From assembly GCF_018847975.1 (NCBI RefSeq), contig NZ_CP072597.1, positions 5,557,001 through 5,621,000 of the forward strand: a DNA stretch of 64,000 nucleotides, given 5' to 3'. Positions 17,792 through 27,009 of this stretch are shown one piece after another. Below the pieces are notes generated by a model. It saw only the letters and a program-made list of their open reading frames with translations. It searched no databases and had not been told where the DNA came from. Every line of letters starts with the position of its first letter. Within the stretch, counting starts at the first letter, position 1. Source of the stretch: Lysobacter sp. K5869. GTDB taxonomy: Bacteria; Pseudomonadota; Gammaproteobacteria; Xanthomonadales; Xanthomonadaceae. The position numbers were made by a program, and so were the translations under genes.

Positions 17792-18736
17792 TTACAGCCC
17801 CGCGTTCTTGAGCCGGTTGAGGTGCGCGCGGTAGACGCTGGTCGGGTTGGCGCTGAACACGCCGCGCAGGCCGGCGATCTGGTTGACCTCGTCGAGGTGG
17901 TTCCACTCGTAATCGTCGCGGATCACCTGGCCCCAGTGGTTCGAGCAGCGGCCGACCAGGCCGTCGTTGGCTTCGCCGCCGAACAACAGGCCGCCGGCGA
18001 TCATCGCCGGGTCGGAGGCGTCGAGCCAGTTGGTGGAGTTGGACACGCCGCCGAACGAGTAATAACGCACGCCGCCCGCCGACGCCGCGCCGCTGCCGCA
18101 GGTCGTGGTCGGCTTGCCCTGCGGATAGCGCGCGTTGAAGCGCGCCGCGCCGGCGCTGTCGAGCGCCTTGAGCGCGGCCAGCGAATCCTGCGGCGACTGT
18201 CCGCCCGACAGCGCGCCGATCAGCGAGGAGAACGCATTCACGAACGAGGCGACCAAGGGCCGCAGCGGCGAACCGTCGGGCAGCACCGCGCCGACGAAAT
18301 CGGCGACCTTGCTGCCGGCGTGGGGCGAACCGATCGAGGTCATCGAGGCGACCAGATCCGGCCGCACCGCCGCGACATAGCGCGCGGTCGGCCCGCCCTG
18401 GCTATGGCCGACCAGATTGAATTTGGTGTAGCCGTGCAGCGCCTGCAGGGTTTCCAGTTGCTCGATCAACTGCTCGCCGCGCACTTCGTTGGAATTGGCC
18501 GCCGACACTTGCGCGACATAGACCTGCGCGCCGCCGGAGCGCAGCGCCTGCGGGATGCCGAACCAGTAGTCGTATACGCCGCCGATGGCGTCGAAGCCGA
18601 ACAAGCCGTGCACCAGCACCACCGGGTAGCGGGTCTTGGTGTAGTCGTCGGCGCTGGCCGGGAACGCGGCGGCGATCAGCAGCACGGCGAACAGCACGGG
18701 CGCGCCGAACAGGCGGCGCAGCTTGAGTCGCGACAT
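17792..18736 (-). CDS. lipA: Secreted triacylglycerol lipase (family I.1/I.2)
   Basis: 314 residues with a Sec signal ending near ASA29. An alpha/beta-hydrolase core starts YPVVLVHGLFGFDAIGG. The catalytic triad is visible as Ser112 in VGHSQGG, Asp258 in GEANDGLVG and His280 in EWNHLDEVN; Cys213 and Cys264 can form the conserved disulfide, and the segment around Asp258-Asp282 includes the calcium site. GGAGG lies five bases before ATG 18736. The product is an extracellular lipase folded by the downstream foldase and exported by a type II system not encoded here. Confidence 0.95.
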   Translation of the reverse strand: MSRLKLRRLFGAPVLFAVLLIAAAFPASADDYTKTRYPVVLVHGLFGFDAIGGVYDYWFGIPQALRSGGAQVYVAQVSAANSNEVRGEQLIEQLETLQALHGYTKFNLVGHSQGGPTARYVAAVRPDLVASMTSIGSPHAGSKVADFVGAVLPDGSPLRPLVASFVNAFSSLIGALSGGQSPQDSLAALKALDSAGAARFNARYPQGKPTTTCGSGAASAGGVRYYSFGGVSNSTNWLDASDPAMIAGGLLFGGEANDGLVGRCSNHWGQVIRDDYEWNHLDEVNQIAGLRGVFSANPTSVYRAHLNRLKNAGL

Positions 18737-18917
18737 GGTCCCCTCCACGGGACGCGCCGGCGGCGCGCCGACGCCTCGACTGTACGAATGGGTATGGCGG
18801 GCACACGCCGCGCTGCAGCATGGCGCGGGGAAATGTGAACTGGACGGGGGAAACGGCGGCGCGGGCGTGGGGGAAATGTTGCGCTGCATCGTGGGTTGCG
18901 CGGCAGGCGGGGTGTCT

Positions 18918-18998
18918 CGGTCGCGGCTCACGCCGCTCCCACGCAGGGAATCGCACCCGCATGGGCTCCCTGTAGGAGCGGCGCAAGCCGCGACCGCG
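18918..18998. repeat. REP-like inverted pair (diverged)
   Basis: A forward arm at 18968-18998 (TGTAGGAGCGGCGCAAGCC...) and a diverged inverted arm at 18918-18940 form the same palindromic unit seen at 19898, 30833 and 44987. It lies in the 307-nt divergent gap between lipA and the binding-protein gene; no other feature is seen there. Confidence 0.75.
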
Positions 18999-19043
18999 CC
19001 ACCGCAACCACGACGCCACCGCCCCGCCCCCACATCGCCGACA

Positions 19044-19871
19044 ATGACGCCCCCGCTGTCGACTACCGCACCCATGGGCCCGCAACGCATCGTCTGCCTC
19101 ACCGAGGAACCCACCGAAACCCTGTACCTGCTCGGCGAGCAGGACCGCATCGTCGGCATCAGCGGCTTCACCGTGCGGCCGCCGCAAGCGCGCAAGGAAA
19201 AGCCCAAGGTCAGCGCCTTCACCAGCGCCAAGATCGGCGAGATCCTCAAGCTCCGGCCCGATTTCGTGGTCGGCTTCTCCGACATCCAGGCCGAGATCGC
19301 CAGCGAGTTGATCAAGCACGGCGTCGAGGTGTGGATCAGCAATCACCGCAGCGTCGAGGGCATCGTCGATTACGTGCGCCGGCTCGGCGCGCTGGTCGGC
19401 GCGGGCGAACGCGCGAACGCGCTGGCCGGCGAGCTGGAACGCCACCTCGACGCCGCGCGCGAACGCGCCGCGCGCCTGCCGCGGCGGCCCAAGGTGTATT
19501 TCGAGGAATGGGACAGCCCGCAGATCACCGGCATCCGCTGGGTCTCCGAGTTGGTCGGCATCGCCGGCGGCGACGACGTGTTCCCCGAACACGCGGCGAT
19601 GCCGCTGGCGCGCGACCGCATCCTGGCCGATCCGCTCGAAGCCGCGCGGCGCGCGCCGGAGTTGATCCTCGGCAGTTGGTGCGGCAAGAAGTTCCGCCCC
19701 GAGCAAGTGGCCGCGCGCGAGGGTTGGAGCGAGGTGCCGGCGGTGCGCGACGGCGAACTGCATGAGGTGAAGTCGCCGATCATCCTGCAGCCGGGGCCGG
19801 CGGCGCTGACGGCGGGCGTGGACGAGTTGAGCCGGATCATCGAAGGGTGGGCGCGGCGGCGGGCGGGGTGA
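19044..19871 (+). CDS. Cobalamin-binding-like periplasmic-binding-fold protein
   Basis: 275 residues with the BtuF/FepB-type type III binding-protein fold: RIVCLTEEPTETLYLLGEQD, IVGISGFTVRPP, KIGEILKLRPDFVVGFSD and the long helix linking two lobes. No signal peptide is visible, so the product appears cytoplasmic or non-classically exported, which is unusual for this fold. The start is either ATG 19044 or ATG 19074; neither has a clear ribosome site. No ABC permease or ATPase is adjacent. Ligand uncertain. Confidence 0.8.
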   Translation: MTPPLSTTAPMGPQRIVCLTEEPTETLYLLGEQDRIVGISGFTVRPPQARKEKPKVSAFTSAKIGEILKLRPDFVVGFSDIQAEIASELIKHGVEVWISNHRSVEGIVDYVRRLGALVGAGERANALAGELERHLDAARERAARLPRRPKVYFEEWDSPQITGIRWVSELVGIAGGDDVFPEHAAMPLARDRILADPLEAARRAPELILGSWCGKKFRPEQVAAREGWSEVPAVRDGELHEVKSPIILQPGPAALTAGVDELSRIIEGWARRRAG

Positions 19872-19897
19872 GGTGGGGTCCGTCGTAGTTGCGTTGT

Positions 19898-19962
19898 CGC
19901 GGTCGCGGCTCGCGCCGCTCCTACAGGGGCTGCCTGTAGGAGCGGCGCGAGCCGCGACCGCG
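19898..19962. repeat. REP-like perfect inverted repeat
   Basis: Two 30-bp arms, 19898-19927 and 19933-19962, are exact reverse complements with a five-base loop; each carries GTAGGAGCGGCGCGAGCC. It sits between two convergent genes and could act as a bidirectional transcription block or mRNA stabiliser. Same family as the elements at 18918, 30833 and 44987. Confidence 0.9.
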
Positions 19963-20003
19963 AATCCTCAACCACGACGCTACGCACGAAGACTCGTGCG
20001 GCT

Positions 20004-20465
20004 TCAGTCCCGTTCGCCCAACACGCGCCGGAAATACACGACGCGCTCGGTCTCCTCGAACCCGCAGGCTTCATGCGCGCGCTGCGAATCGACGTTGTCG
20101 AGCAACGCGTCCGACGCCAGTTCGCGGCATCCGCGCCCGCGTCCCCACGCCTCCACCGCCGCGATCAACGCGCGGCCGACGCCTTGCCCGCGCCGCTCCG
20201 GCGCCACGTACCAGCCTTCCAAAAACGCCACCGGCGAAGTCTGCGTGCCGTTCACGTAATCGCTGCGCAAACTCGCTTCGGCGAAACCGCACACGCCTTC
20301 GCCGTCCTCGGCCACGAACGCGGCCAGGCGCGGGTCTTCGAACCAATCGTCGAGCTCATCGGCCAGATCGGCGAGACGCTGATCCGGCCACAGCCGCGCG
20401 CGCAAACCCGCCCAGCCGGCGCGGTCGCCGGCCTCGGCCGCGCGCACGCGCCAGGGCGGATTCAC
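20004..20465 (-). CDS. GNAT acetyltransferase resembling AAC(6')-I
   Basis: 153 residues. The GTG at 20465 overlaps the pdxH stop (GTGA), fixing start and operon membership. The sequence shows the aminoglycoside 6'-N-acetyltransferase pattern: LWPD near the N-terminus, [34 protein letters not shown] (acetyl-CoA loop with R-x2-G-x-G) and [15 protein letters not shown]. These are close to the chromosomal AAC(6')-Iz group of Stenotrophomonas as I remember it. It would acetylate the 6'-amino group of aminoglycosides such as tobramycin or amikacin; the physiological substrate may differ. Specificity is inference. Confidence 0.8.
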   Translation of the reverse strand: MNPPWRVRAAEAGDRAGWAGLRARLWPDQRLADLADELDDWFEDPRLAAFVAEDGEGVCGFAEASLRSDYVNGTQTSPVAFLEGWYVAPERRGQGVGRALIAAVEAWGRGRGCRELASDALLDNVDSQRAHEACGFEETERVVYFRRVLGERD

Positions 20466-21067
20466 GGATACAGCATCCGCTTGCTCCACTCGCCGGCGCG
20501 GTCGCTTTCGTACAGCCAGCGCTCGTGCAAGCGGAAGTCGGCGCCGTACCAGAATTCGATCTTCTCGGCGCGCACGCGCAGGCCGGTCCAACGCGGCGGG
20601 CGCGGCACGTTGCGGCCCTCGAAGGTGTGTTCGGCTTCGGACAAACGCTGCTCGAACACTTCGCGCCTGTCCAGGGTTTCCGACTGCTTCGACGCCCACG
20701 CGCCGATCTGGCTCACCCGCGGGCGGCTGGCGAAGTAGGCGTCGGCTTCGGCGTCGGAGACGATCTCCACCGCGCCTTCGATCCGCACCTGCACGCCGTG
20801 GCGCACGCGCGGCCAGTGGAACAGCAGCGCCGCGTGCGGATTGGCCTGCAGTTCGCGGCCCTTGCGGCCGTCGAGGTGGGTGTAGAACACGAAGCCGCGC
20901 GCGTCGTGCGCCTTGAGCAGCACGGTGCGCACGGACGGGCGGCCGTCGAGCGAGGCGGTGGCCACGCTCATCGCGGTCGGATCGGGCTCGCCGGCGGCGC
21001 GCGCTTCCTCGAACAGCGCGTCGAAGGTGGCGAGGGCTTGGTCGAGCAAATCGGCGGTCTGGGTCAT
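20462..21067 (-). CDS. pdxH: Pyridoxamine 5'-phosphate oxidase
   Basis: 201 residues starting [22 protein letters not shown]- and PLP-site motifs are visible: [48 protein letters not shown], and the C-terminal [16 protein letters not shown] with the substrate-binding Arg, ending in KRMLYP. It oxidises PNP/PMP to pyridoxal 5'-phosphate in the cytoplasm. The start at 21067 leaves only 17 nt to the divergent kinase start at 21085, so the promoters must overlap the coding regions. Coupled to the downstream acetyltransferase gene. Confidence 0.96.
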   Translation of the reverse strand: MTQTADLLDQALATFDALFEEARAAGEPDPTAMSVATASLDGRPSVRTVLLKAHDARGFVFYTHLDGRKGRELQANPHAALLFHWPRVRHGVQVRIEGAVEIVSDAEADAYFASRPRVSQIGAWASKQSETLDRREVFEQRLSEAEHTFEGRNVPRPPRWTGLRVRAEKIEFWYGADFRLHERWLYESDRAGEWSKRMLYP

Positions 21068-21084
21068 TGCGCTATTGTGAGCGC

Positions 21085-21951
21085 ATGTCGCCGCGTCTGC
21101 ATCCGCCCGCCGTTGCCGCGTCCGCCACAACCGGCAAACCCGCGTCCGCCGGCGCCGACGCAGGGCACGGTTTCACCGCCGAATTCGTCGCCGCGACGCT
21201 CGACGACGCGCTCGCCTCCGGCGCGCGCGTTTACGCGATCAGCGGCTTGCAGGGCAGCGGCAAATCGACGCTGGCCGCGCAACTGGCCGCGGCCGCGCAC
21301 GCGCGCGGACTGCGCGCGGCGGTGCTGTCGGTCGACGATTTCTATCTCGGCCGGCGCGAGCGCCTGCGCCTGGGCCGGCACGTGCATCCGCTGCTGGCCA
21401 CGCGCGGGCCGCCGGGTACGCACGAGGTCGCGCTGGCCTGCGAGGTTCTCGACCGACTGCGCGCGGGCGCGGCGGTGCGGCTGCCGCGTTTCGACAAGCT
21501 CGCCGACACCCGCCTGCCGCCGTCGCGCTGGCCGCGCGCGGGCGGCGCCGATCTGATCGTGTTCGAGGGGTGGTTCTTGGGCGCGCCGGCGCAGCGCGAG
21601 GACGAACTGATCGCACCGGTCAACGCGTTGGAACGCGACGAAGACGCCGACGGCGTGTGGCGCGGCTACTGCAATCGTGCGCTGGCGGCGGACTACCCCG
21701 CGCTGTGGTCGCGCCTGGACCGCTTGCTGTTCCTGCAACCGCCCGGCTTCGAGGTCGTGGCCGGCTGGCGCTGGCAGCAAGAACAAAGCTTGCAAGCGCG
21801 CCATCCGCGCCGCCGCGGCATGACCCAGGCGCAGGTGCGGCGCTTCGTCAGCCTGTTCGAGCGGGTCAGCCGGCAAGCGCTGGCGCGGCTGCCGCGGATC
21901 GCGGACCGCACGGTCGTGCTGGATGCGCGGCGGCGGATCGTCGCTGCCTAA
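21085..21951 (+). CDS. P-loop kinase, D-glycerate 3-kinase-like
   Basis: 288 residues. Walker [10 protein letters not shown] lies near residue 55; [19 protein letters not shown] and [13 protein letters not shown] are typical of the GLYK/TDA10 kinase family related to phosphoribulokinase and uridine kinase, and [12 protein letters not shown] is the Walker B region. Such kinases phosphorylate D-glycerate or a related small hydroxyl substrate. ATG 21085 is preferred. It is divergent from pdxH with 17 nt between starts; no glycerate pathway genes are adjacent, so the substrate is not certain. Confidence 0.82.
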   Translation: MSPRLHPPAVAASATTGKPASAGADAGHGFTAEFVAATLDDALASGARVYAISGLQGSGKSTLAAQLAAAAHARGLRAAVLSVDDFYLGRRERLRLGRHVHPLLATRGPPGTHEVALACEVLDRLRAGAAVRLPRFDKLADTRLPPSRWPRAGGADLIVFEGWFLGAPAQREDELIAPVNALERDEDADGVWRGYCNRALAADYPALWSRLDRLLFLQPPGFEVVAGWRWQQEQSLQARHPRRRGMTQAQVRRFVSLFERVSRQALARLPRIADRTVVLDARRRIVAA

Positions 21952-22088
21952 GCCGCCGCGCGCGGCCCCGTGCTCGGCTGCAACCTCGCCGCGCCATCGA
22001 AACCATCATCCGAAACACAGCGCGCTCGCGGCGCCCCCCGCCGCACCGCAACCGGCCCGGACCTCGCCCGGACCGGCCGCCGACGCCG

Positions 22089-22292
22089 TCACTTCACCAC
22101 GAAGCTGACCTTCAGATTGACCCGCCACTCCTGGATGTTGCCGGCGTCGTCGGTGGTGACCTTGATCTCGTTGACCCAGGCGCCCTGGATGTTCTTGACC
22201 GATTCGGCGCACTTGGCCAGACCGGTTTTGACCGCGTCCTCGATGCCGGAAGTGGAAGAGGTGCTGAGTTCGATGACCTTGGCGACCGCCAT
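22089..22292 (-). CDS. Dodecin
   Basis: A 67-residue protein, the full length of the dodecin family: MAVAKVIELSTSSTSGIEDA, then AWVNEIKVTTDDAGNIQEWR and VNLKVSFVVK. The Trp in AWVNEIKV matches the residue that stacks on flavin in dodecins. Dodecins form hollow dodecamers storing flavins or CoA. AGGAG lies eight bases before the ATG. Transcribed alone between the convergent kinase gene and the divergent aroK. Confidence 0.93.
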   Translation of the reverse strand: MAVAKVIELSTSSTSGIEDAVKTGLAKCAESVKNIQGAWVNEIKVTTDDAGNIQEWRVNLKVSFVVK

Positions 22293-22430
22293 GAGCGTTT
22301 CTCCTGAGGCGCGCGGACGGAACGGGCCCGCGCCGCGGCGCGCGCGGGGCCGGCGGCGGGAATCCGGAGCCTAGGCCGGTCCGCGTTAAGCCGGCGCAAG
22401 CGCGGCCGCCGCGTGCCCTACAATCGCGGC

Positions 22431-22997
22431 ATGAATCCGGCGAGCAATCTGATCCTGGTCGGGCCGATGGGCTCGGGCAAAACCTGCATCGGCAAGCGGC
22501 TGGCCGAGCGCTTCGGCCTGCGCGCGGTCGACGCCGACCGCGAGGTCGAGCTGCGCGCCGGCGCGCGCATCGCCGAGATCTTCCAACACGAAGGCGAAGC
22601 CGGCTTCCGCGAGCGCGAAAGCGCGATGCTGGCCGAGTTGCTGGCCGCCGACGGCCTGCTGCTGTCCACCGGCGGCGGCGCGGTGCTGGCGCCGGACAAC
22701 CGCCGGCTGCTGCGCGAGCGCGGTTTCGTCGTGCACTTGCAGGTCAGCGTCGAGCAGCAGCTCGAGCGCCTCGCCCAGGACCGCAGCCGCCCGCTGCTGG
22801 CGCGCGGCGACCGCGAGCAGGTGCTGCGCGATCTGGCGCAAGCGCGCGCGCCGCTGTACGCCGAAGTCGCCGACCTGCAGTTCGACACCGGCGCCGCCGG
22901 CGCGGCCGAGGCCGCGCTGGGCCTGGCGCGGCAGCTCGACGCGCTGTGGCGGCGTCCGCCTTCGCCATCCGCATCCCCCCTTGGAGTCACCGCATGA
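22431..22997 (+). CDS. aroK: Shikimate kinase
   Basis: 188 residues starting [20 protein letters not shown], with Walker A GPMGSGKT, the DADREVE shikimate-binding/Mg motif, [21 protein letters not shown] (glycine-rich substrate loop) and RPLL adenine-loop segment. It phosphorylates shikimate in the chorismate pathway. ATG 22431 is chosen because the fold begins there. Stop overlaps the aroB start (ATGA at 22994), the classical aroKB pair. Confidence 0.96.
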   Translation: MNPASNLILVGPMGSGKTCIGKRLAERFGLRAVDADREVELRAGARIAEIFQHEGEAGFRERESAMLAELLAADGLLLSTGGGAVLAPDNRRLLRERGFVVHLQVSVEQQLERLAQDRSRPLLARGDREQVLRDLAQARAPLYAEVADLQFDTGAAGAAEAALGLARQLDALWRRPPSPSASPLGVTA

Positions 22998-24100
22998 GCG
23001 CGCCGCGCAAAGTCGAAGTGTCCGGCGAGGCCGGCTACAGCATCGAAATCGGGCCCGGCCTGCTCGCCGACGGCGCGCGCCTGAGCAAGCCGCTGCGCGG
23101 CCGCCACGCGCTGATCGTCAGCGACGGCAACGTCGCGCCGCTGTATCTGGACGGCGTCGCCGCTGCGCTGCGCGCGGCCAAGCCGGACTTGAACGTGGCC
23201 CGCTTCGTGATCCCGCCCGGCGAACACGAAAAGACGCTGGAGCGCTTCGGCCAATGCCTGCACGAGCTGTCGCAGCTCGGCGCGACCCGCGATGCGACCG
23301 TGGTCGCGCTCGGCGGCGGCGTGGTCGGCGATCTCGCCGGCTTCGCCGCGGCCTGCTGGATGCGCGGCATCGACTGCGTGCAGTTGCCGACCACGCTGCT
23401 GGCGATGGTGGATTCCTCGGTCGGCGGCAAGACCGCGGTCGACCTGCCCAGCGGCAAGAATCTGGTCGGCGCCTTCCATCCGCCGCGCGCGGTGATCGCC
23501 GACACCTCGGCGCTGCGCACCCTGCCCGACCGCGAACTGCGCGCCGGGCTGGCCGAGGTGGTGAAGTACGGCGCGATCTTCGACGCCGGCTTCCTCGACT
23601 GGCTGGAAAGCCACGCCGACGCCCTGCTCGCCCGCGACGACGCCGCGCTCAGCGAGGCGATCGCGCGCAGCTGCGCGTTCAAGGCCGACGTGGTCGCGCG
23701 CGATCCGTTCGAGCGCGGCGACCGCGCCATGCTCAACTTCGGCCACACCTTCGGCCACGCCATCGAAACCGAGCAGGGCTACGCCGGCACCAGCGGCGAC
23801 GGCCTCAACCACGGCGAGGCGGTGGCGGTGGGGATGGTGCTGGCCGCGCGGCTGTCGGCCGCGTTGGGGCGTTCCAGCGTCGCCGACGCCGAGCGCTTGC
23901 GGCGCCTGCTCGAACGCCTGGGCTTGCCGGTGCGCATTCCCGCCGGCCTGGAGCCGCAAGCGCTGCTGGTGCGCATGCGGTTGGACAAAAAGGCCGACGC
24001 TTCGGGCCTGCGCTTCATCCTGTGGGATCGCGCCGGCGCGGCGCGGATCGTTTCGGGCGTGCCGGACGAGCAGGTGCTGGCGGTGTTGGCCGAGGGTTGA
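22994..24100 (+). CDS. aroB: 3-dehydroquinate synthase
   Basis: 368 residues. Seen in order: [39 protein letters not shown] (NAD-binding), [32 protein letters not shown] with metal and substrate residues, and [11 protein letters not shown] (zinc His). It converts DAHP to 3-dehydroquinate in aromatic amino-acid synthesis. The start at 22994 overlaps aroK; full-length and intact. Confidence 0.97.
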   Translation: MSAPRKVEVSGEAGYSIEIGPGLLADGARLSKPLRGRHALIVSDGNVAPLYLDGVAAALRAAKPDLNVARFVIPPGEHEKTLERFGQCLHELSQLGATRDATVVALGGGVVGDLAGFAAACWMRGIDCVQLPTTLLAMVDSSVGGKTAVDLPSGKNLVGAFHPPRAVIADTSALRTLPDRELRAGLAEVVKYGAIFDAGFLDWLESHADALLARDDAALSEAIARSCAFKADVVARDPFERGDRAMLNFGHTFGHAIETEQGYAGTSGDGLNHGEAVAVGMVLAARLSAALGRSSVADAERLRRLLERLGLPVRIPAGLEPQALLVRMRLDKKADASGLRFILWDRAGAARIVSGVPDEQVLAVLAEG

Positions 24101-24336
24101 GCCTGCCCCATCGATCGATCGCCACGACGGCGGCGCGGCGACGCGCCGCCGTCTTCGTTTCCGGCCCCGCGCCGTCGCCTCGCTTCACGCCGCGCGCCGC
24201 GCCGCGTTCTTGCCGGCATCGCCCACCGGATCGCCGCATGGACGCCACGTCGCTGCTGGAACTGTTGTTGCTGAGTCGCGCGGCGCCCCAACGATCTGCG
24301 GGCGACTCCTCCGCCCACCCCACCCAGGAGCGCCGC

Positions 24337-24792
24337 GTGGCCAACGAATTCGAATTCCTCGACAAGCACTACGATTCCACCGACATCGCCGAAGTCGCCG
24401 CGCAGGCCGCGGTGGAGCGCTTCGGCTACTACCCCAACGCGCGCACCAGCACGGTGATCTTCGGCATTCCCTGGGACAAGCTGACCGCGCTGATCGCGCA
24501 GGCGGTGAGCAACTACGGCAACGGCGGCGTCTACAACGCGCAGGCCTACGCGACGCTGACGTCGGACGGTTTGCAGTGGCAGATCGTGGTGACCGGCCTG
24601 CGCTTCGTCAACGCGACCCGGACCATGTCCGGCGGCCGGCCGGAGTACGAGATCGACGAGTACAGCAACGGCACGGTGTTCCTCAACGCCGAGATGGGCG
24701 ATGCCTTGCAGCTCGGCGAGATCGTGCACCTGGATACCGGCATCGGCACCTGGAAGAAGCGGGTGGAAGTGAAGAATCCGCCGTCTTACTGA
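24337..24792 (+). CDS. Conserved hypothetical protein
   Basis: 151 residues if started at GTG 24337, which has AGGAG six bases upstream; an ATG at 24238 in frame gives a 33-residue longer N-terminus that looks like leader sequence. The product is a soluble alpha/beta protein with no signal or membrane segment: EFEFLDKHYDSTDIAEVAAQ, a hydrophobic IFGIPWDKLTALIAQAV, then a beta-rich half (WQIVVTGLRFVN, YEIDEYSNGTVFLN). The family is not recognised. It converges with the MarR gene 12 nt away. Confidence 0.75.
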   Translation: MANEFEFLDKHYDSTDIAEVAAQAAVERFGYYPNARTSTVIFGIPWDKLTALIAQAVSNYGNGGVYNAQAYATLTSDGLQWQIVVTGLRFVNATRTMSGGRPEYEIDEYSNGTVFLNAEMGDALQLGEIVHLDTGIGTWKKRVEVKNPPSY

Positions 24793-24804
24793 GGTTCGCG
24801 CCGC

Positions 24805-25419
24805 TCAGGCGCCTTGCTGCAGCCGCAGCTTGCGCAGCAAGCGCGCCAGCTGCGCGCGTTCGTCCGCGTCGAGCGCGTCGAGGCTGCGTTCGGCGTGGGC
24901 GAAGCGTTCGCCGATGGCGCGGTCGATCAGGCGCACGCCGTCGGCGGTGAGTTCGGCGGCGAGCGAGCGGCGGTCGTGGGCGTCGAAGCTGCGCGCCAGT
25001 AATCCGCGCGCTTCCAGCCGGTTGAGGCAGGCGGTCATCGCGCCGGAGGTCAGCAGCACCGAGCGCCGCAGCTGCGTCGGCGTCAGCCGGTACGGCGCGC
25101 CGGAGCGGCGCAGGGTGGCGAGCACGTCGAGGTCGGAATACGGAATGCCGATCGCGCGCAGGCTGCGGTTGAGGTCGGCCTCGAACAGCCGGCCCAGGTG
25201 CAGCACGCGGCCGACCACGGCCATCGCCGAGGCGTCGAGGTCGGGGCGTTCGCGGCTCCAGTCGTGCAGCAGTTGATCGACCACGTCGCCGTCGCGCGCG
25301 GCGATTTCGGCGATTTCGGCGATTTCGGCGGGCGCGGCTTCGGCCTCGGCGGGCGGCGGTTGGGGGCGCGCCGTCGCGGCGGCGGGCTTGCGGGTCTTGC
25401 GGGCGGGCGTCCGGCTCAT
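24805..25419 (-). CDS. MarR-family transcriptional regulator
   Basis: 204 residues. After about 55 residues of Ala/Pro/Lys-rich tail come the MarR helices and winged HTH: VVGRVLHLGRLFEADLN, YSDLDVLATLRRSG, TPTQLRRSVLLTSGAMTACL (recognition helix region) and the wing ARSFDAHDRRSLAAELT. It probably represses its own gene and the divergent S33 hydrolase: a perfect-arm palindrome lies at 25444-25461 between them. A TATAAT at 25432-25427 on this strand is only about 8 nt upstream of the ATG, so the transcript may be nearly leaderless. Ligand unknown. Confidence 0.9.
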   Translation of the reverse strand: MSRTPARKTRKPAAATARPQPPPAEAEAAPAEIAEIAEIAARDGDVVDQLLHDWSRERPDLDASAMAVVGRVLHLGRLFEADLNRSLRAIGIPYSDLDVLATLRRSGAPYRLTPTQLRRSVLLTSGAMTACLNRLEARGLLARSFDAHDRRSLAAELTADGVRLIDRAIGERFAHAERSLDALDADERAQLARLLRKLRLQQGA

Positions 25420-25443
25420 GCGACCGATTATATTCACGGCAAG

Positions 25444-25461
25444 TATCTTGACATGAAGATA
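25444..25461. promoter_or_regulatory. MarR-type operator palindrome
   Basis: TATCTTGACATGAAGATA has two perfect six-base arms (TATCTT / AAGATA) around a six-base centre, the usual size of MarR operators. It lies between the divergent marR (start 25419) and S33 hydrolase (start 25506) genes and covers the expected -35 zone of the minus-strand promoter whose -10 is TATAAT at 25432-25427. Autoregulation is inferred. Confidence 0.65.
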
Positions 25462-25505
25462 AATCGCCGCGAGCATGGCGCCACTCCCGCCGCCGGTACC
25501 CGCCG

Positions 25506-27005
25506 ATGCGCACGTCCGCTTGGAAGCAGTCCCTCTGGCTGTTGCTGTGCTGCGGCGTCGCCTTCGCCGCCCCCGCCGCCCCGCACCGGGCCGGCGAGAT
25601 CGAGGTCGAACGCGGCCGCGTCGACGGGCCGTCCGGCCCCGTGGACTACGAGATCGGCACCCTCTACGTGCGCGAAAACCGCGCCCGCCCCGACAGCCGC
25701 TTGATCGGCGTCGGCTTCGCCCGGATCAAGGCGCCGCGCGCCACCGGCGCGCCGCCGGTGTTCTGGCTGCCCGGCGGCCCCGGGCTCAGCGTGCTCGGCA
25801 CCTTCGGCGACAGCGGCGAATCCGCGCGCAGCCGGCTGCGTTCGTGGCTGAACTTCGCCGAGGTCGGCGATCTGGTCGTGGTCGAACAGCGCGGCTACAG
25901 CGCGCGCGGCGAGCGCTTGACCGCGGCGTATCCGGCCTCGCCGCTGGACCGGCCGAGTTCCATCGACGAAGACGCGCAGGCGATGCGCGATCTGGCGCGC
26001 GCGGCGGTCGCGGCGAATCCGGATAAGGATCTGTCCGGCTACACCATCGCCGACTTCGCCGGCGACGTGGACGAATTGCGGCAAGCGCTGGGCTACGAAC
26101 GCATCAGTCTGTTCGGCGGCAGCTTCGGTTCGCAATGGAGTCTGGCGACGATGCGCCTGTACCCGCAGCGGATCGCGCGCGCGGTGCTGTCGGGCGTGGA
26201 GCCGCTCGACAACGGCTACGACCTGCCCTCGCACGTATTCGCCGCGCTGCAGCGCATCGGCTTCGAGGCCGAACGCGATCCCGCGCTGGCGCCGTACCTG
26301 CCGCCGGGCGGGCTGATGGGCGCGGTGCATGCGCTGCGCGAGCGCTTCGCCGCCGGCCCCGTGCGGGTGCGCGTGCGCGACGCGCAAGGGCGCGAGCGAA
26401 CCGTGGCGTTGGGCGCGCAGGATCTGCAACTCGCCCTGCTCTCGCACACCGCCGAGGCCGGGCAATGGCCGGCCTTCATTCTTTCGCTGTATCACCGCCA
26501 TTACGAGGCCTGGGCGCGCGAGGTCGTGGCCCAGCGCGCGGCCGGCGACATCAAGCTGATCGGGCCGCTGGCCGACAGCAGCCTCGGCGTCAGCGCGGCG
26601 CGCGAGTACCGGCTGCGCAGCGATCCGGCGCTGGACTATCTGGGCGCGTGGAACTTCGCTTCCAACATCGCTTCCGCGCCGGACTGGCCGACGCCGGACA
26701 TGGGCGACGCCTTCCGCCTGCCGCGCCGCAGCGAGATTCCGGTGGTGTTCGTGCACGGCGACTGGGACACCTCCACGCCGGTGGAGAACACCCGCGAACT
26801 GCTGCCCTACTTCCGCAACGGCCGCGCCATCGTGGTCCACCGCGGCGGGCACGACGGCGCGTTCTATCTGTTGCGCGACGCGCCGGAGGCGAAGAAGGCG
26901 ATCTACGAATTCCTGCGCAGCGGGCGCGACGAGGGGTTGCCGGTGGAGGTCGATGCGGCGTTGCCGAAGTTCGACGTGCCGGAGTTTCCGCCACCGGCGC
27001 GATAA
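25506..27005 (+). CDS. Secreted S33-type alpha/beta hydrolase (aminopeptidase-like)
   Basis: 499 residues with a Sec signal (SLWLLLCCGVAFAAPAAP). The alpha/beta-hydrolase core shows the oxyanion motif WLPGGPG, VVVEQRGYS, nucleophile FGGSFGSQ, an Asp in VFVHGDWDTSTP and catalytic His in HRGGHDGAF. This order matches the proline iminopeptidase/tripeptidyl aminopeptidase S33 group, exported here to the periplasm or outside. It is divergent from a MarR gene that may control it. No ribosome site is evident before ATG 25506. Confidence 0.85.
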   Translation: MRTSAWKQSLWLLLCCGVAFAAPAAPHRAGEIEVERGRVDGPSGPVDYEIGTLYVRENRARPDSRLIGVGFARIKAPRATGAPPVFWLPGGPGLSVLGTFGDSGESARSRLRSWLNFAEVGDLVVVEQRGYSARGERLTAAYPASPLDRPSSIDEDAQAMRDLARAAVAANPDKDLSGYTIADFAGDVDELRQALGYERISLFGGSFGSQWSLATMRLYPQRIARAVLSGVEPLDNGYDLPSHVFAALQRIGFEAERDPALAPYLPPGGLMGAVHALRERFAAGPVRVRVRDAQGRERTVALGAQDLQLALLSHTAEAGQWPAFILSLYHRHYEAWAREVVAQRAAGDIKLIGPLADSSLGVSAAREYRLRSDPALDYLGAWNFASNIASAPDWPTPDMGDAFRLPRRSEIPVVFVHGDWDTSTPVENTRELLPYFRNGRAIVVHRGGHDGAFYLLRDAPEAKKAIYEFLRSGRDEGLPVEVDAALPKFDVPEFPPPAR

Positions 27006-27009
27006 AGCC

